Assembly (NCBI RefSeq): GCF_000003815.2
Contig: NC_049979.1
Location: forward strand, 26,739,248-26,803,247
Reading direction: 5' to 3'
DNA length: 64,000 nucleotides
DNA from: Branchiostoma floridae
Taxonomy: Eukaryota; Chordata; Leptocardii; Amphioxiformes; Branchiostomatidae
Shown here: in pieces, positions 12,201-21,659 of the stretch
How the letters are laid out: every line of letters begins with the position of its first letter
Position numbering within the stretch: the stretch's first letter is position 1
Program-made: the position numbers and the translations under genes
The notes under the pieces: generated by a model
Databases searched by the model: none
What the model saw: the letters and a program-made list of their open reading frames with translations, nothing else
What the model was told of the DNA's origin: nothing

Positions 12201-13487
12201 AGATGGGTACAGGACTACCCTGGTCACGTGAACCAGTATGCTCACATACCTCTCATTGTGGATTCTCAGGAAAAGTTCATTTTTGCAGGTAGGGTTTTAC
12301 ATGTAACTAACAGTTTCTTTAGAACATCAAGTTCCTAGTGCATTCTGTGTACTCTTTGGACCAGAGAGTATAAAGATATATGGTCCTTCTGAAAAAATCA
12401 TCTTTGTAAAGTCCTAAGTTCCCTTAATCCCCATCTTTATAGCACCTTGGTTCTTCTTGCTTTTTGTGTGTTGTTTTGTCTCTCTACATTTTCGCTATCT
12501 ACAGCGTCTGCAAGAGGGAGTTTTCTACCCAAAAATTACGTTCATAATCCTTACATCAATACATCGTTTAAGTCCCTATCTTGACAGCACCTACTGTATG
12601 TAGGTCAATTATGCCCTGTACTTAGCCATTACTAGAATCAGTTTCTGTGTCTATATAATTAGCCAGACTACAGCAGCTGCCCTTCTGCATATTACATGAC
12701 ATGTGATATGCCGAAGGGCAGCTGCTGTAGTACTAAGCTAATGTACATGTAATAAGTACATTGTACTTATTGTTACTATCAATTTTCTTCGAACAGTGAT
12801 TTATTAAAGGTAGAGAACGTACCTCCAAATTTTCGATGTCTGTCAGTACATCTTGGATGCGGAGACTGGTCTAGTCTTGATCTCGTGAGGGAATACGAGT
12901 CAGACTAGACCAGGCCAGGTCCTACCTATACCTTCTCCACAAGGAGGCGGGGGAGGGAGCAGATGATCTACGCAAGCCTGGTCTATTCCCTCACGAGATC
13001 GAGACTAGACCATTCTCCGCGTCCAAGATGTACTGATAGACATCGAAAATTTGGAGGTATGTTCTCTACCTTTAATAAATAGTCACTATTCGAAGAAAAT
13101 TGATAGTAACTGTAAACATACGTGACTGATGAACCTCTTCAACGATGTACATTAGCTTAGTACTAGTCATCCTACACTTTCTCCAACCATCTTCTCTTGT
13201 TGCAACAGACTACATTCCTTATACCAAGGACGTCCTTGCTTATACTCATTTGAATGAGTCTGATTGTGTTGTTCTTCCCTACAGTTGGCCAGGACTGTCA
13301 CACCCGTATGTGGAGCCTGCAGGACGGTCAGCTGCTGAGGACCATCCCTTCTCTCCACCCGGCCACACAGGCGTCCAGACCTACCATAGCCTTCTCCTGG
13401 GGCTGGGGTGGGGAGGGGGGCACCCCCGGGCTACTCATGGGCATCAAGGACGAGTTGTACTGGTACAAGCTTGGGCTGTCTGAATGA
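249..13487 (+). CDS. DCAF4: DCAF4 (WDR21-type), DDB1- and CUL4-associated WD40 substrate receptor
   Basis: Twelve coding exons: 249-927 (donor uncertain), 1977-2131 (acceptor at 1970 also possible), 2831-2919, 3625-3727, 4585-4646, 5112-5193, 5710-5773 (weak donor), 7595-7699, 8436-8533, 10960-11130, 12174-12288, 13285-13487. Phases from exon 2 to the TGA all agree, giving about 641 residues against roughly 495 in human; the excess is in exon 1, a Arg/Gln/Ser-rich low-complexity head. Family signatures seen: GFYYDPEKKKYFRVLPGHNN in exon 2, ICWAS in exon 7, WTCAWN in exon 8, then WD repeats with KLWDLR opening exon 11 (a WDxR DDB1-docking motif, about residues 539-543) and GQDCHTRMWSL in exon 12. 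The C-terminus PGLLMGIKDELYWYKL matches the family end. By family knowledge it presents substrates to the CRL4 ubiquitin ligase. The ATG at 249 follows a possible 5'UTR acceptor. The exon 1 reading frame runs on to a stop at 1005-1007 that belongs to a MITE, so a donor must precede it; 844 and 881 are alternatives. Identity is firm, exon 1 boundary is not. Confidence 0.93.
1005..1210. mobile_element. MITE with TAACGCTA...TAGCGTTA-type ends
   Basis: Foldback element in DCAF4 intron 1: the left end TAACGCTAC plus GTTCACCTTTATC is mirrored by GGATAAAGGTG and TTAGCGTTA at the right. Inner arms around GATATCAAGTC also pair. Related copies lie at 38276-38497 and, degraded, at 41559-41890. Its first bases supply the stop codon that ends the extended exon 1 frame. 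Confidence 0.75.
1715..1907 (-). mobile_element. CAGGG-ended MITE, GCAGGT word type (short copy)
   Basis: Begins CAGGGCTTGAAATAC and ends AGCCCTA, with many copies of the subterminal word TACCTGCA. Flanked by the 5-bp direct repeat TATGA (1710-1714 and 1908-1912). Same family as 8652-8990, 10592-10934 and 45701-46042 but lacking their central 150 bp. It ends about 60-70 bp before DCAF4 exon 2. Confidence 0.8.
2385..2535. repeat. Foldback repeat, diverged copy of the 11165-11325 family
   Basis: Contains AATACAACACTGTGGATTCC, GGAGGGCTGGGACTGAGGG and TGATGTGGAATA, matching in order the better-preserved palindromic copy in DCAF4 intron 10 and a copy at 46515-46660. No coding signal. Confidence 0.55.
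3028..3505 (+). repeat. 18-bp minisatellite in DCAF4 intron 3
   Basis: About 20 head-to-tail units of GGTACGGACACTACAGGG, with variants (CTACTGG, TATGGAC, AGTACGG) and decay after about 3400. Because the unit is a multiple of three and lacks stops in several frames, long spurious reading frames appear on both strands (for example Gly-Thr-Asp-Thr-Thr-Gly repeats). It lies wholly inside the intron between exons ending 2919 and starting 3625. Confidence 0.95.
3765..4087. mobile_element. hAT-type non-autonomous element with 8-bp target duplication
   Basis: Termini CAGGGTTGAAGCCAGC and GACTGGCTACAACCCTG are inverted repeats. The flanks are a perfect 8-bp direct repeat, CGACTGAC (3757-3764 and 4088-4095), the usual hAT length. 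Subterminal words are of the CCGTCC/GGACGG type. Sits 37 bp after the donor of DCAF4 exon 4. The rest of intron 4 up to 4584 shows nothing recognisable. Confidence 0.8.
5270..5660 (+). mobile_element. LINE 3' fragment (CR1/jockey-like)
   Basis: A decayed reading frame contains CPNEIEDELCF, typical of the C-terminal Cys-His region after the reverse transcriptase of such LINEs. It is followed by a 3' tail ending CAATAAAGATTTCTTTG. The same tail occurs inverted at about 30130, at the end of another fragment. Lies in DCAF4 intron 6, just upstream of exon 7. Confidence 0.6.
5945..6200. mobile_element. Foldback MITE
   Basis: GGCCACACCAATTTAATTTG near 5952 pairs with CAAATCAAATTGGTGTGCC near 6167-6186. 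In DCAF4 intron 7. Target duplication not resolved. Confidence 0.55.
6970..7350 (+). mobile_element. Decayed LINE reverse-transcriptase C-terminus
   Basis: Across several frameshifts and stops one can read VQNQAAGF, then DLQWMSLEDRRKISRLC, then VPTTEYLKPA and RDSHAF. This order is characteristic of the region just after the reverse transcriptase of jockey/CR1-like LINEs. No intact frame remains. In DCAF4 intron 7. Confidence 0.6.
7795..8190 (+). mobile_element. tRNA-derived SINE
   Basis: The head has a degenerate A box (GTGTAGTCGTCAGCGC) and B box (GAGTTCTAAACCT). A conserved body follows, with GAGAGCCACACCTTGAGCAC and GTGTAGGGGTCCTTCC, then an AT-rich tail. Body-matching copies lie at 21045-21485 (inverted), 40015-40320 and 44025-44090. 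In DCAF4 intron 8. Confidence 0.65.
8543..9223 (+). mobile_element. CAGGG-ended element, GCACCC word type, carrying a nested insertion
   Basis: Begins CAGGGCTCGAAATAC and ends ATTTCGAGCCCTG. Subterminal words are GTGCACCC rather than the GCAGGT of its relatives. Flanking 5-mers are GTATT (8538-8542) and GTGTT (9224-9228), a 4/5 match. It begins nine bases after the end of DCAF4 exon 9, leaving GTAAGTATT as the donor. A second member of the group is inserted inside it. Confidence 0.8.
8652..8990 (+). mobile_element. CAGGG-ended MITE, GCAGGT word type, nested copy
   Basis: Full-length 339-bp copy with ends CAGGGCTCGAAATAC and GTATTTCGAGCCCTG. Perfect 5-bp flanking repeat ACTAG (8647-8651 and 8991-8995). 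Its central region matches, inverted, those of 10592-10934 and 45701-46042. Inserted into the related element at 8543-9223. Confidence 0.88.
10065..10510 (+). mobile_element. Element with GTACCGGT-type ends
   Basis: Left end resembles CTGTACCGGTGCAAAACC, followed by TTTTTCTTATTGGAC; right end is TTTTCTGTACCAGTACCCACCCC. A longer relative lies at 32940-33705 and a partial one at 26150-26345. In DCAF4 intron 9. Confidence 0.65.
10592..10934 (-). mobile_element. CAGGG-ended MITE, GCAGGT word type, at an acceptor
   Basis: Inverted copy of the 8652-8990 element. Perfect 5-bp flanking repeat AATGT (10587-10591 and 10935-10939). The right terminus has decayed to GAGGTCTG. It ends 25 bp before DCAF4 exon 10, leaving a new-looking tract TTTTTCCATTTTATAG as acceptor. 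Confidence 0.85.
11165..11325. mobile_element. Palindromic MITE
   Basis: Arms AACACAACACGGTGTATTCC and GGAATACACCGTGTTGTATT pair, with inner arms ATCACCC/GGGTGAT and a GC-rich centre. Relatives at 2385-2535 and 46515-46660. In DCAF4 intron 10, about 35 bp after exon 10. Confidence 0.7.
11490..11815 (-). repeat. Dispersed repeat shared with 44150-44350
   Basis: Shares AAGCAGTTACTCATT, AAACGGTCAGATGTTTC and TCGTCAGTGACACTGAAG with the copy in ZFYVE1 intron 8. A fragment (AAAGCAGTTACTCAAG) also lies near 31048, before receptor exon 3. Element class not identified. The rest of intron 10 up to 12173 shows nothing clear. Confidence 0.5.
12731..13162. mobile_element. Large palindromic MITE before the last DCAF4 exon
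   Basis: Outer ends TACTAAGCTAATGTACAT (12731-12748) and its exact complement (13145-13162). Longer inner arms pair over roughly 12772-12910 with 12980-13110, including CAATTTTCTTCGAA and TTCGAAGAAAATTG. A smaller hairpin (12668-12730, arms around AGGGCAGCTGCTGTAG) abuts its left end. It ends 122 bp before exon 12. Confidence 0.8.
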
Positions 13488-13497
13488 AAGACTTAAC

Positions 13498-13503
13498 AAT
13501 AAA
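13498..13503 (+). terminator. DCAF4 polyadenylation signal
   Basis: Canonical AATAAA 11 bases after the TGA of DCAF4. A very short 3'UTR is implied. No competing signal is closer. Confidence 0.7.
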
Positions 13504-13559
13504 TGATTTAACAAAGTTGCCATACTATCTTCATGTTCCCATTCTCCTTCCCAGAGCAT

Positions 13560-13895
13560 GTACGCATGTAGGTGGTAGGCCAATGAGTTTTTGTAGAACA
13601 TTCTCCTACGCATAGACATCCAATGGCGCCAACAAACCGCCTCTTGTCTGTACTCTGCTATCTCAACCGTCACCATCAGTTCCTGACCGCCCTGCTTATA
13701 AATATTAATGGACTTAACCTTATTATATATGTGAGTTCCCTTTTGAAAACTGAAAGGCCTTTTCTCTGATTGGCTGACAGCTAGTTTGTGGTGACACCCA
13801 CAGGAGTTGATGTTGACGGTTGATATAGCAGAGTACAGACAACAGGCAGTTTGCTGGCGCCGTTGGATGTCTCTGCGTAGGAGAATGTGGTGGAA
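13560..13895. mobile_element. Foldback element 3' of DCAF4
   Basis: The arm containing CATTCTCCTACGCATAGACA (about 13599-13618), then GCGCCAACAAACCGCC and CAACCGTC, pairs with GACGGTTGATATAGCAG, GCGCCGTTGGATGTC and CTGCGTAGGAGAATG at 13813-13890. No coding content. Confidence 0.65.
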
Positions 13896-14081
13896 TTGAA
13901 GGCAAGTTCAAAAGGCAAATTCCAAGGGGACTGAAGTCACCCAAATATAGGGTTCTGCACTTGCACCGATCCGCGAGATTGTTAACAAATTTGGTTTATG
14001 GTAACCATTATAGGTCTTGCCTTGTTGAAGAAATGATTACTAATAGCACTAGCCCTTTGTAATAGCCACAGGCTAGGATAT

Positions 14082-14345
14082 AGGAGAATTCTTTTTACAC
14101 AACCAACAGGTACTTACATTGCTTACATTTCGATGTCTCTCAGACATCTTCGTCAGAGCTTCTAACTGGAGTTCTGCTTCTCACCGCTATATGCAGCCGA
14201 TATAGGTGGCACTTTTGCAGTGAGAAAACAATCCCAAACGTGGCTAAGCTTGTATCCCCCCCTCGTCCCGGTTCATCACTGGGGTTAGTGTCTGAGAGAC
14301 ATAGAAACGTAAAAAGAATTCTCCTATATTCTACCAACCTGATGA
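14082..14345. mobile_element. Terminal-inverted repeat element, GAGAATTC family (copy 1)
   Basis: Left end ATATAGGAGAATTCTTTTTAC and right end GTAAAAAGAATTCTCCTATA are inverted. The interior has CTCAGACATCTTCG, CTGGAGTTCTGCTT and GGTGGCACTTTTG, shared with copies at 34110-34325, 39303-39690, 42302-42605 and 51414-51683. Copies are followed or preceded by ACCAACCTGATGAAA. Confidence 0.75.
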
Positions 14346-15002
14346 AACTGGTCACAAGCTAGTTGAGCAACCCTGGCTGTGCTTGCTGAAAACCAAACCA
14401 ATAAATAAGAAAATGAATGACTAGATGTTGTGGGCCCTGGTGTCGTTTCTGGGTACTGTAGGCAAATGTTTGTTTTCTCTATCTTGTGTTCTGGACAAAC
14501 TACATGCATATATGATTATGACTGTTGGTGGTAGATGGCGCTTGTGATCAGGAAGAAACGACAAAAAGTCTGGGCTCTCTAGTTTTACATAAAGTTATGA
14601 GGGGGGGGCTATCTGAGAAATTGTCCAACACTCACTCTCACTCATCTTATCCGTGCTTCATGTCAGTCTTCGCAGATGTTTTTTGACTCACAACTATTAA
14701 AGAGTTTGCATTCCTACCTTTCTTATGAAGTCATAAGGAATCGTCTTTCAGATACATTGTATTTGAGAGAAAATGCAATAAACATCTTTTTCATTACATC
14801 AGCTTTGATCCCTGGGTCTGAGTTTATATCATTATCTGCAACTTTTGTATTGAGTGCTTCATTTATCGTAATGTATTTTGCACTTTTGATGCATTTGAAG
14901 TCCCATTAAGGTTTAAAAAAGCAGAAGATGGGAATAATTAGTGTTAATGGCAAATCATCATTATCATCATTCCCGTTGCAAAATTCAGAGGTACAAAGAT
15001 GA

Positions 15003-15847
15003 GCCAAAAAGTAATGCAAGTGGTTTTATATCACTCAATCTTTAATCAAATGAGTTGAAATTTGGCACAAAAGGTAAAATCATATATCCTGTTGAGATTG
15101 AAACAAAAATCATATAAACTTGTACATTTTTATAAATGACTACTGATTTCAAGATGACCGCACCATCGAAAGCCCGTCAGAAAAAAGGGGGTCCAATTAA
15201 CATGCAGTTAAGAATGCCCCTAACCATTTTTTCTCTATTGTAGTAGACGGAACCTGCAGATGTAACAAGCTGCATTTCTCTCTAAGCCCTATGCATATTT
15301 TCAACTCTGAAATCCGATCGTGTTGTTTTTTCCATTGCCGGCGGAGTAAGGTATAACGTTAAGCGGTTTAATGTTTCTGTAGCCTAGTCTTCCATTATCT
15401 AAGAGGAATCAACTTTGCACACTTCTTGGCCTTTAAAGAGTTAGTAACTGTGTAAAGTTTCGTTTATTTGGGTCAATGGAAAAGTAGTCTACAACAGCTT
15501 TTACTTTAATCAACAAAACACTTATTCGGCTTTAAATGCAACTGGCTTTAAACATAAATGACAACTGACTTTATCGTAGCAACTGTAAGAGCGGAAGAGT
15601 TTAGAAATGAAAATTGGCATGCAATCTATAGAGACATTAATTTTGTTATCATACATGTCAGATCTAAAGGAACTGATAGCCTGACAAAGGGTTTAGACAT
15701 CTTGAAATCAACTCAGACACTCATAAAATAATGAACAGCAAATTTAGATAATTCAATCTCAAGGGGATATATATGCCTTTACCTTTGTGACGAATTTCAA
15801 CTCATTCGATTAAACAATGAGCCTGTTATAAAATTACTTGGCATTAT
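15003..15847. mobile_element. Tc1/mariner-like MITE
   Basis: Left end GCCAAAAAGTAATGC, then ATCAAATGAGTTGAAATTTG; the right arm is the imperfect complement, AAATTTCAACTCATTCGAT, then AAAATTACTTGGC. No transposase frame survives. The mariner assignment rests only on the look of the termini. Confidence 0.6.
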
Positions 15848-15859
15848 GAAATTAGTTTT

Positions 15860-17185
15860 CATTACTTTTTCATTCACCCTTTTTATTACCAAAGGCCATG
15901 TTAAATTAATTGTGTCTTATGGAGTTCACGCGCGCATCATTTTTGTCTGTTTAAAAAAAGTCAACTATACTTATAATAGTAGAAAACAGCTGTGAGTATA
16001 TACGCAGTGGAAGCCAGTTATTTGTATTTCTTATAACTGTATTTTACGGAAAGTTGTATAGAATTCTGTATAATGTAAGTTGCAAAAGATAATATTTGAA
16101 AATTTTTGGGATTTTAGGGTTATATGGTAAAAAAATCATATAGAAATTTCAGGAATTATATAACGTAATAGGCACATTACCTCCTGCAAATTTGGTGATC
16201 TTGCAGTAAGCGTTTCGAAATTATGAAGGGGGGCCAAATGGACCTCATCATTCTAAAAGAGGATACAGTAGGGCAAGTATGTTATGGCCCAGGACTGGGG
16301 AGGGTGGACCATTGCTGTTTGAGATTTGACATCAAGTACCATGTGGAGTCTGCGCCCCGGGTAAAACCTGAGATGTAATTATAACAGAGGAAATTACGCT
16401 AAGGCGGGGGAGATGCTTCGGGACAGAGACTGGGAGAGGGAAATGGTACTGGGGTCTCTGGACATAGAACTCATAGAATTGTTGTTTCATACCAATGATA
16501 TGGCCGATTGTACTATTCGACGTCCCTCTCACAGTAGTGGAGAAAGGGAAAAGAAGAGTAAGCAGATGGAAAATGAAAAAAAAAACGCACAAAATTATAC
16601 CGTCGAAAGAAATGTGATATCTTGCTTGCGACTGAAGTATAAAGGCTGATTGATGACCATTTACATTTGAGGAATTCATCTTGTTGGTAGAAAGGTCATG
16701 TTGGACAGAAAATTACTTCAGATGGCACATAACAAAACAGACCCTCGAAATATTAGGAGAGTAGACATTCAATTATTTTCTCTACCGGTACCTTCTAACC
16801 TTTCACGTATGTCTTAAACTTAAAAAAAAGTGATTAAACAGTGATGGTTTGGTCGCTTCGAGTCTCGAAACGTGACATTTTTCATTCTTATTGAAGCAGG
16901 TATCCACCGGACAAGATAACTACCCGGCACATATATATCTTGAAGGAAGATCTCCGATTTGGATATTTCGATCAAAGTGATTTTATGCAAGGCAAGTGCA
17001 TCAATGACAGAGAATTTGGGAAAGTATAGAATACTAGGACCGTGATGTGATAACAAAGTTAATGTCCTGGTTTTCCTTCCAGTGACCTATAACCGCCTCA
17101 TTCACTCGGTGGTTTATTCGGTGGTTTTGATAATAACTAGCAAGGCGTTACGTCACTACGTTACGCCTCTTGGGTGGGTCGTTAA
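15860..17185. other. Intergenic stretch without recognised features
   Basis: Read in both directions. Short frames only, no conserved protein motif, no splice-bounded exon and no clear repeat ends. AT-rich with scattered homopolymers. Confidence 0.4.
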
Positions 17186-17189
17186 TCCG

Positions 17190-17512
17190 GATTTTACGGC
17201 ATTCCAACGTTATTCGAAACATTCTTATCTCATTCGATGGAGAACCGAAATGGCAAGCCACTTCGAATCCTGTCAGAATGTGGCCAAAAGAATATCTGGC
17301 ATGCAGTAAGAATTATCTAGAATGCACTACAAATGCCCAGGAATAGATAAAGAATATTCTGACGGCATTTTGGCTCATTCCTTCTCGTGTGAAGGGAATA
17401 TAAAGTCCGTTTGGAATTCCTACCCGAATGTGGCACGAATTTTGCAAATACTTCATTCCGGCTGCTGGTTCTGCTTGATTCCTGCTAATTCGGTCTCAGT
17501 GTGAAGGCCCTA
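17190..17512 (+). repeat. Dispersed repeat, paralogue of 27515-28072
   Basis: Shares long stretches with the copy in receptor intron 1, including CATTCGATGGAGAACCGAAA, CTCATTCCTTCTCGTGTGAA and the end GTGTGAAGGCCCTAT. The left part present in the other copy is missing here. The 1 kb after it (17513-18500) shows nothing I can name. Confidence 0.7.
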
Positions 17513-18599
17513 TTACCAGGAGACGGGAGCACAATGTACGTGCAGATAAATGCGGGCTTTGCTTTTATCGGTCCTTACAGGCATTAATGGGTTCAATGAT
17601 GAAGGCTGCAGGTTCAACCGGTGTTTGCCTCCCGCTGGTGTGCCCTTTCAAGTGCTCTCCTCAGCTTCAACACGCCTGCCGCCTACGCATGCGGGCTCTG
17701 CGGACTGAAATCACAGGGGCTTTAGCTGCGCAAACACTAAACGCTAAAATGTCTGGGTCTTTATCCAGCTGTCTCAGAGGAATCATCTTAGCCAAATGGC
17801 ATTTTAGAAAATTGATTCTTCTTGGTGTGCTTTGTGCGATTCTGGGTAAAATCTTGGGAGACCTCTCTTCCTGAAAGTGAACGAAAAAGGCAAGCAAAGT
17901 CGTTACCCTAGGCGATGTGGATGGGTGTTCTGTCGCAGATATCATAGAAACGATGTAAACATATCAATCATCCTTTTCTATCTGCGTAAGGACTCCGGAG
18001 GTACGGCTAACCTGTAGACATGACAACACAGTCCTAGATTAGTGGGATCTGGTTAGGGGGGAGTGGTACGTACTCTGCCCTTTCAATCATAAATTCCATA
18101 ATGAAAAAGGAAATACAACTTAACCGCTAAGTAATAACGTCACATTAATGCAATATATCACTAGGGAGGTTGAAAGAGTTAAGAACACATCATAGTGGAT
18201 TGGAGATACTACAGATGAGCAGGCTCTTTCATAGAATAAAACAAGGAAGATGGAAAATTTGGTACGATGACAACCACAATGTTTTCGCAAGACGAAATTT
18301 TTACTTGGATACTCGCCCTGGTTCACAATATTTTCTCTCTGCAATATGGGAAGGAAAAGATAAAGATTTGCTCACATTTTATATTTGTATATATTCATAT
18401 TACTGTATGGATTGAAATATATTGTCTTTTGTCATTTCTCCTCCTTTTGCCAATTCTTCAAATGGATTCAACTTTTTAATTGTCGGGCACAATGACCTAA
18501 ACGTAGACATGGATGTAGAGATAGCAAAAATTAGATACCCCATACATTTTTTTTTTAGTTTTTTTTTTCTTATTGAAGCCTTATAAGCTATAAGAAGTA

Positions 18600-18990
18600 T
18601 TTCATTTAGGAGTTTTGATCAATTTTAGACCATAAAATATATTTGGGTATGCCCTGGTATTACAACCTAATGACTTGAATTTGGTACAGAGGTGCATTGG
18701 ACATATGCCTGTCAACACTTTGTTTGCATAAATGTCTTTAAAAATAATTTATTTTGGAATCTTTGGCCATTTTATGACAATAAATGTATATATTTGGCTA
18801 CTATGCCCTTGTACGAGTATCAAAAACAAATAACCTGGAATATGGTATGAAGGTGTGTACTAGGTGTGATACGATGCTTTGAAATTGTTGCAGTTTGGGA
18901 TTTTTTTTCCATTTTGTATGGTTTGGGCTCCTATGCCTTTGCATTAAAAGTTTAACCAAAAATCAAATAACCTCATGAAACTTCATAAGA
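18600..18990 (+). repeat. Degenerate tandem repeat, about 140-bp period
   Basis: Three loosely similar units each carry a TATGCC(C/T)TT-like word, then CAAATAACCT or AACCTAATGA, and GAATTTGGTA or GAATATGGTA. Identity is low; boundaries are approximate. Confidence 0.35.
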
Positions 18991-19895
18991 TTCATGGAAT
19001 AAATGGCTGACGCCATCCGCACGATCTGAAAAATTAAAACGTTCATGGAAAGTAAATTAGATTTCACAACAGGCTAATATAAAATATCACGAAAGGAACG
19101 AAGCTACGGACCCGTACCCGTGCAGATGAGTGACTGTTTTCGATGTGTTTGTCTGTTTGTGTGCGCAAAAGATTATTTCCATTTGCTATGTATGTATAGG
19201 CACGTCTCACCACAGAATGGCAAGAAGTGAAGTCAGACTTGTGGGGGCGATAGAAAGCAAAGTTCACAATCATTTATGAAGCTTATCTGACAGACATCCC
19301 AGGTCAAGGGGGCGATGGAAGAGGGTGGGCCTATTGACCGAGAGGTATTTGTTCGCTCTGTCTTCGCAGTTATTACGTATTTTCCATATGCTAGGCATGT
19401 CCACAGTGCCAGGCCGTGATAACAGACAATGTAACAAGGTTAACCCTTGGCAATAGCCTATGGCTGGTTGGGCAGCCCTGGCTGTTTGTAAACAGCTGAA
19501 CAAATAAACAAACAAAAACAGTGAGAGGAAGTGATCAATTGCAATTTTAAGGAACATCTTATTTGCATATTCAATGGGATATAATTAAAGAAGACATAAT
19601 AAGAAACTCTAAGTTTTTTTTTCTCGTAGGTTTGATATGTTTAAACTCATACAGTAGATGAATTTGAACAAAATATTGAGTACTTTTTATGTGAATATGT
19701 CATTAATGGGAGAAAAAGGTATTGTTGCAAAAATATCGCAATTCATGTTTTCACAGACATGTCGCAAAAATCGTTAAAATACTCCTGCTCTATGTTTGAA
19801 ATATGTTTGTCATTGTTATTTCGTATACGGTAACCTTGGGTCAAACGACTGCCATGTTTGAATCTATCCAAACATTTCCCAGCATAGTAATAGTA

Positions 19896-20105
19896 TAGAC
19901 TCCGTTGCAGTCTTCGAACGGGGCTGGTTTTTATTTGGGGGGGGGGGGGTCGTTGGTTCGCTATTTTCAAGTTTGGCTAGGTTCTCTTGTGCCGGGAAAG
20001 AGATTTTGCCGAGGAAGGGAGTTTACCGTGAAAGGGAGTTTTGCCTGAGTTTTGCCCCCTTTCACGGCAAACTCCCTTCCTCGGCAAAATCCGCAACGGA
20101 GTCTA
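19896..20105. mobile_element. MITE with 9-bp target duplication
   Basis: Ends TAGACTCCGTTGC and GCAACGGAGTCTA. Perfect 9-bp flanking repeat GTAATAGTA (19887-19895 and 20106-20114). A second inner palindrome pairs GATTTTGCCGAGGAAGGGAG with CTCCCTTCCTCGGCAAAATC. A 9-bp duplication suggests a Mutator-like or Merlin-like transposase, which is inference. Confidence 0.8.
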
Positions 20106-20229
20106 GTAATAGTAAGTAAACACGTACTGCTGAAGATATCTACTCCTTCTCTGTAGTCACGTTTTCGTGTCTTCCCTCACGCATCTATACCCTGATTACT
20201 AGGAATCTGTACACACTGTATCATATTCC

Positions 20230-21010
20230 TGAAATGCAAAACGCTGCCATGTACGTCGTGACTATTTGCTTAATGAAATGGCAGAATATCAGTTATATCA
20301 GTTCCTGTACACTGTTACGTTGGTGGAGTTTATTTACACCTGTTATGATCTTCAGTAAGATGTTGCCACTGGAAACAGCAAGCAAAGGCAATTTGGCAAA
20401 ATGGCGTCTCAAAAAGTAGGCAACGTTTAGCCTTTGTAGTTTGATCGCCTCCTTTGCACGGCACAAATGCAGTATCAATGTATTCAGTCTCATACAATAT
20501 GTGATTTTCTGTATTAAGTTCATCTACCCTTGCTTTAAAGGTATCCTAAGCAATATTCGAGCGTTAAAAGTGTAAATATTCTGGATAAAGCAATCTCGGT
20601 GATATTGACATCTACTGTACGATATTTCCACATTTACATCATTATTTCACACCTTGAGCGGTGAAAAACGGCACAAAAACAAACCGCATCATTATTGGCT
20701 GGATTCAGACCTAATTGTTTTTGGGTTCCAATATTTAAGTAATTTTGGGGGGGTTCCAATATTTAAGAAATCTACATTCGGCTTGTTTCTGTGCCGTTTT
20801 CAATCGCTCAAAATATGAAATAATGATGTAAATGTGCGAATTAAGTGCAGTAGATGTCAATATCATACAGATCGCCTCATCCAGTTTTAACGCTCTGATA
20901 TTGCTTAGGATGCCTTTAAACCAACACTATCTTTCATTTCTCTTCAAAGGGTGTTATTTCCGTTTGAAGGCATGGAATTCAATTTTGTCTGCGTAGATGT
21001 AACGACGTTG
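20230..21010 (+). repeat. Duplicated block upstream of the receptor gene, copy 1
   Basis: The segments 20230-20425, 20505-20534 and 20920-21010 recur in the same order at 21660-21865, 22738-22760 and 22765-22865. Examples are CCTGAAATGCAAAACG, CTTAATGAAATGGCAGAA, CTCAAAAAGTAGGCAACG and GAAGGCATGGAATTCAATTT. Copy 1 is interrupted by the TTAA-flanked MITE at 20539-20915. Confidence 0.75.
20539..20915. mobile_element. MITE inserted at TTAA, with empty site in the paralogous block
   Basis: Ends AGGTATCCTAAGCAATAT and ATATTGCTTAGGATGCCT. TTAA flanks both sides (20535-20538 and 20916-20919). The undisturbed counterpart at about 22748-22775 reads CCTTGCTTTGAACTAACATC, so the insertion is younger than the duplication. 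TTAA targeting is typical of piggyBac and Kolobok. Confidence 0.85.
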
Positions 21011-21044
21011 CCATGTCTGACAACCGTAAATATCAGTTGAATAA

Positions 21045-21485
21045 CATAATCATCATCGGTCGACAGGCTTTACATACCCTTTCGAATAGCTGAATACAAG
21101 ACGGGGATGCGTCAGGTCTCCCGCCCGGGTGAATGATGTTAATCATCGTATGGCTGATACGAGACAGAGGTTCGCCAGGCCTCCATCCGGGTGATTTGTA
21201 GTGAATCACCAACTTCAAGACAGAAGGATTTGCACCAACGCACGCGGCATCATCGAACGTGTGGGGGTTCTTTAATGTGCATAGGGTGTGACTCTCCCCA
21301 GACACGGGACCGACATTTTACGTCCTACCCGAGGGACGGCTCTAGCCGAAGCTAGGTCATTCGAACCTGAGTTAAGTGGGGAAAGTCGTGTAAAGTGTCT
21401 TTCCCAAGGGCACAAGATCGGTGACACGGCAGCCGGATTCGAACCCGAGACCTCTCGCTGCCGCTGCGCTACGCGATCTCACACA
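21045..21485 (-). mobile_element. tRNA-derived SINE, inverted copy
   Basis: On the minus strand a B-box-like GGTTCGAATCC (plus: GGATTCGAACC, about 21434-21444) lies near the 5' end, followed by the conserved body seen at 7795-8190. Repeated GGTGATTC-like words follow. The two duplicated blocks lie on either side of it. Confidence 0.65.
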
Positions 21486-21659
21486 TTTTGAGCATGTTTG
21501 GTTTATCTTTGTTTGTCCTGTTTGAAATACGATAACTAATTGCATTAATTTGTAAATGTTATATTTCCATTTAGTCTAAACCACTGGATAAATTATGTAA
21601 TTGCATAAAGGTTACGACTGCGTTCTCAAAAATAGGCGGCAAGCTACGGCCCTCGACAT

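Noticed and set aside
16332-16679. 115-codon minus-strand frame
   Set aside because: No conserved motif, no splice-supported neighbours, and an AT-rich intergenic context.
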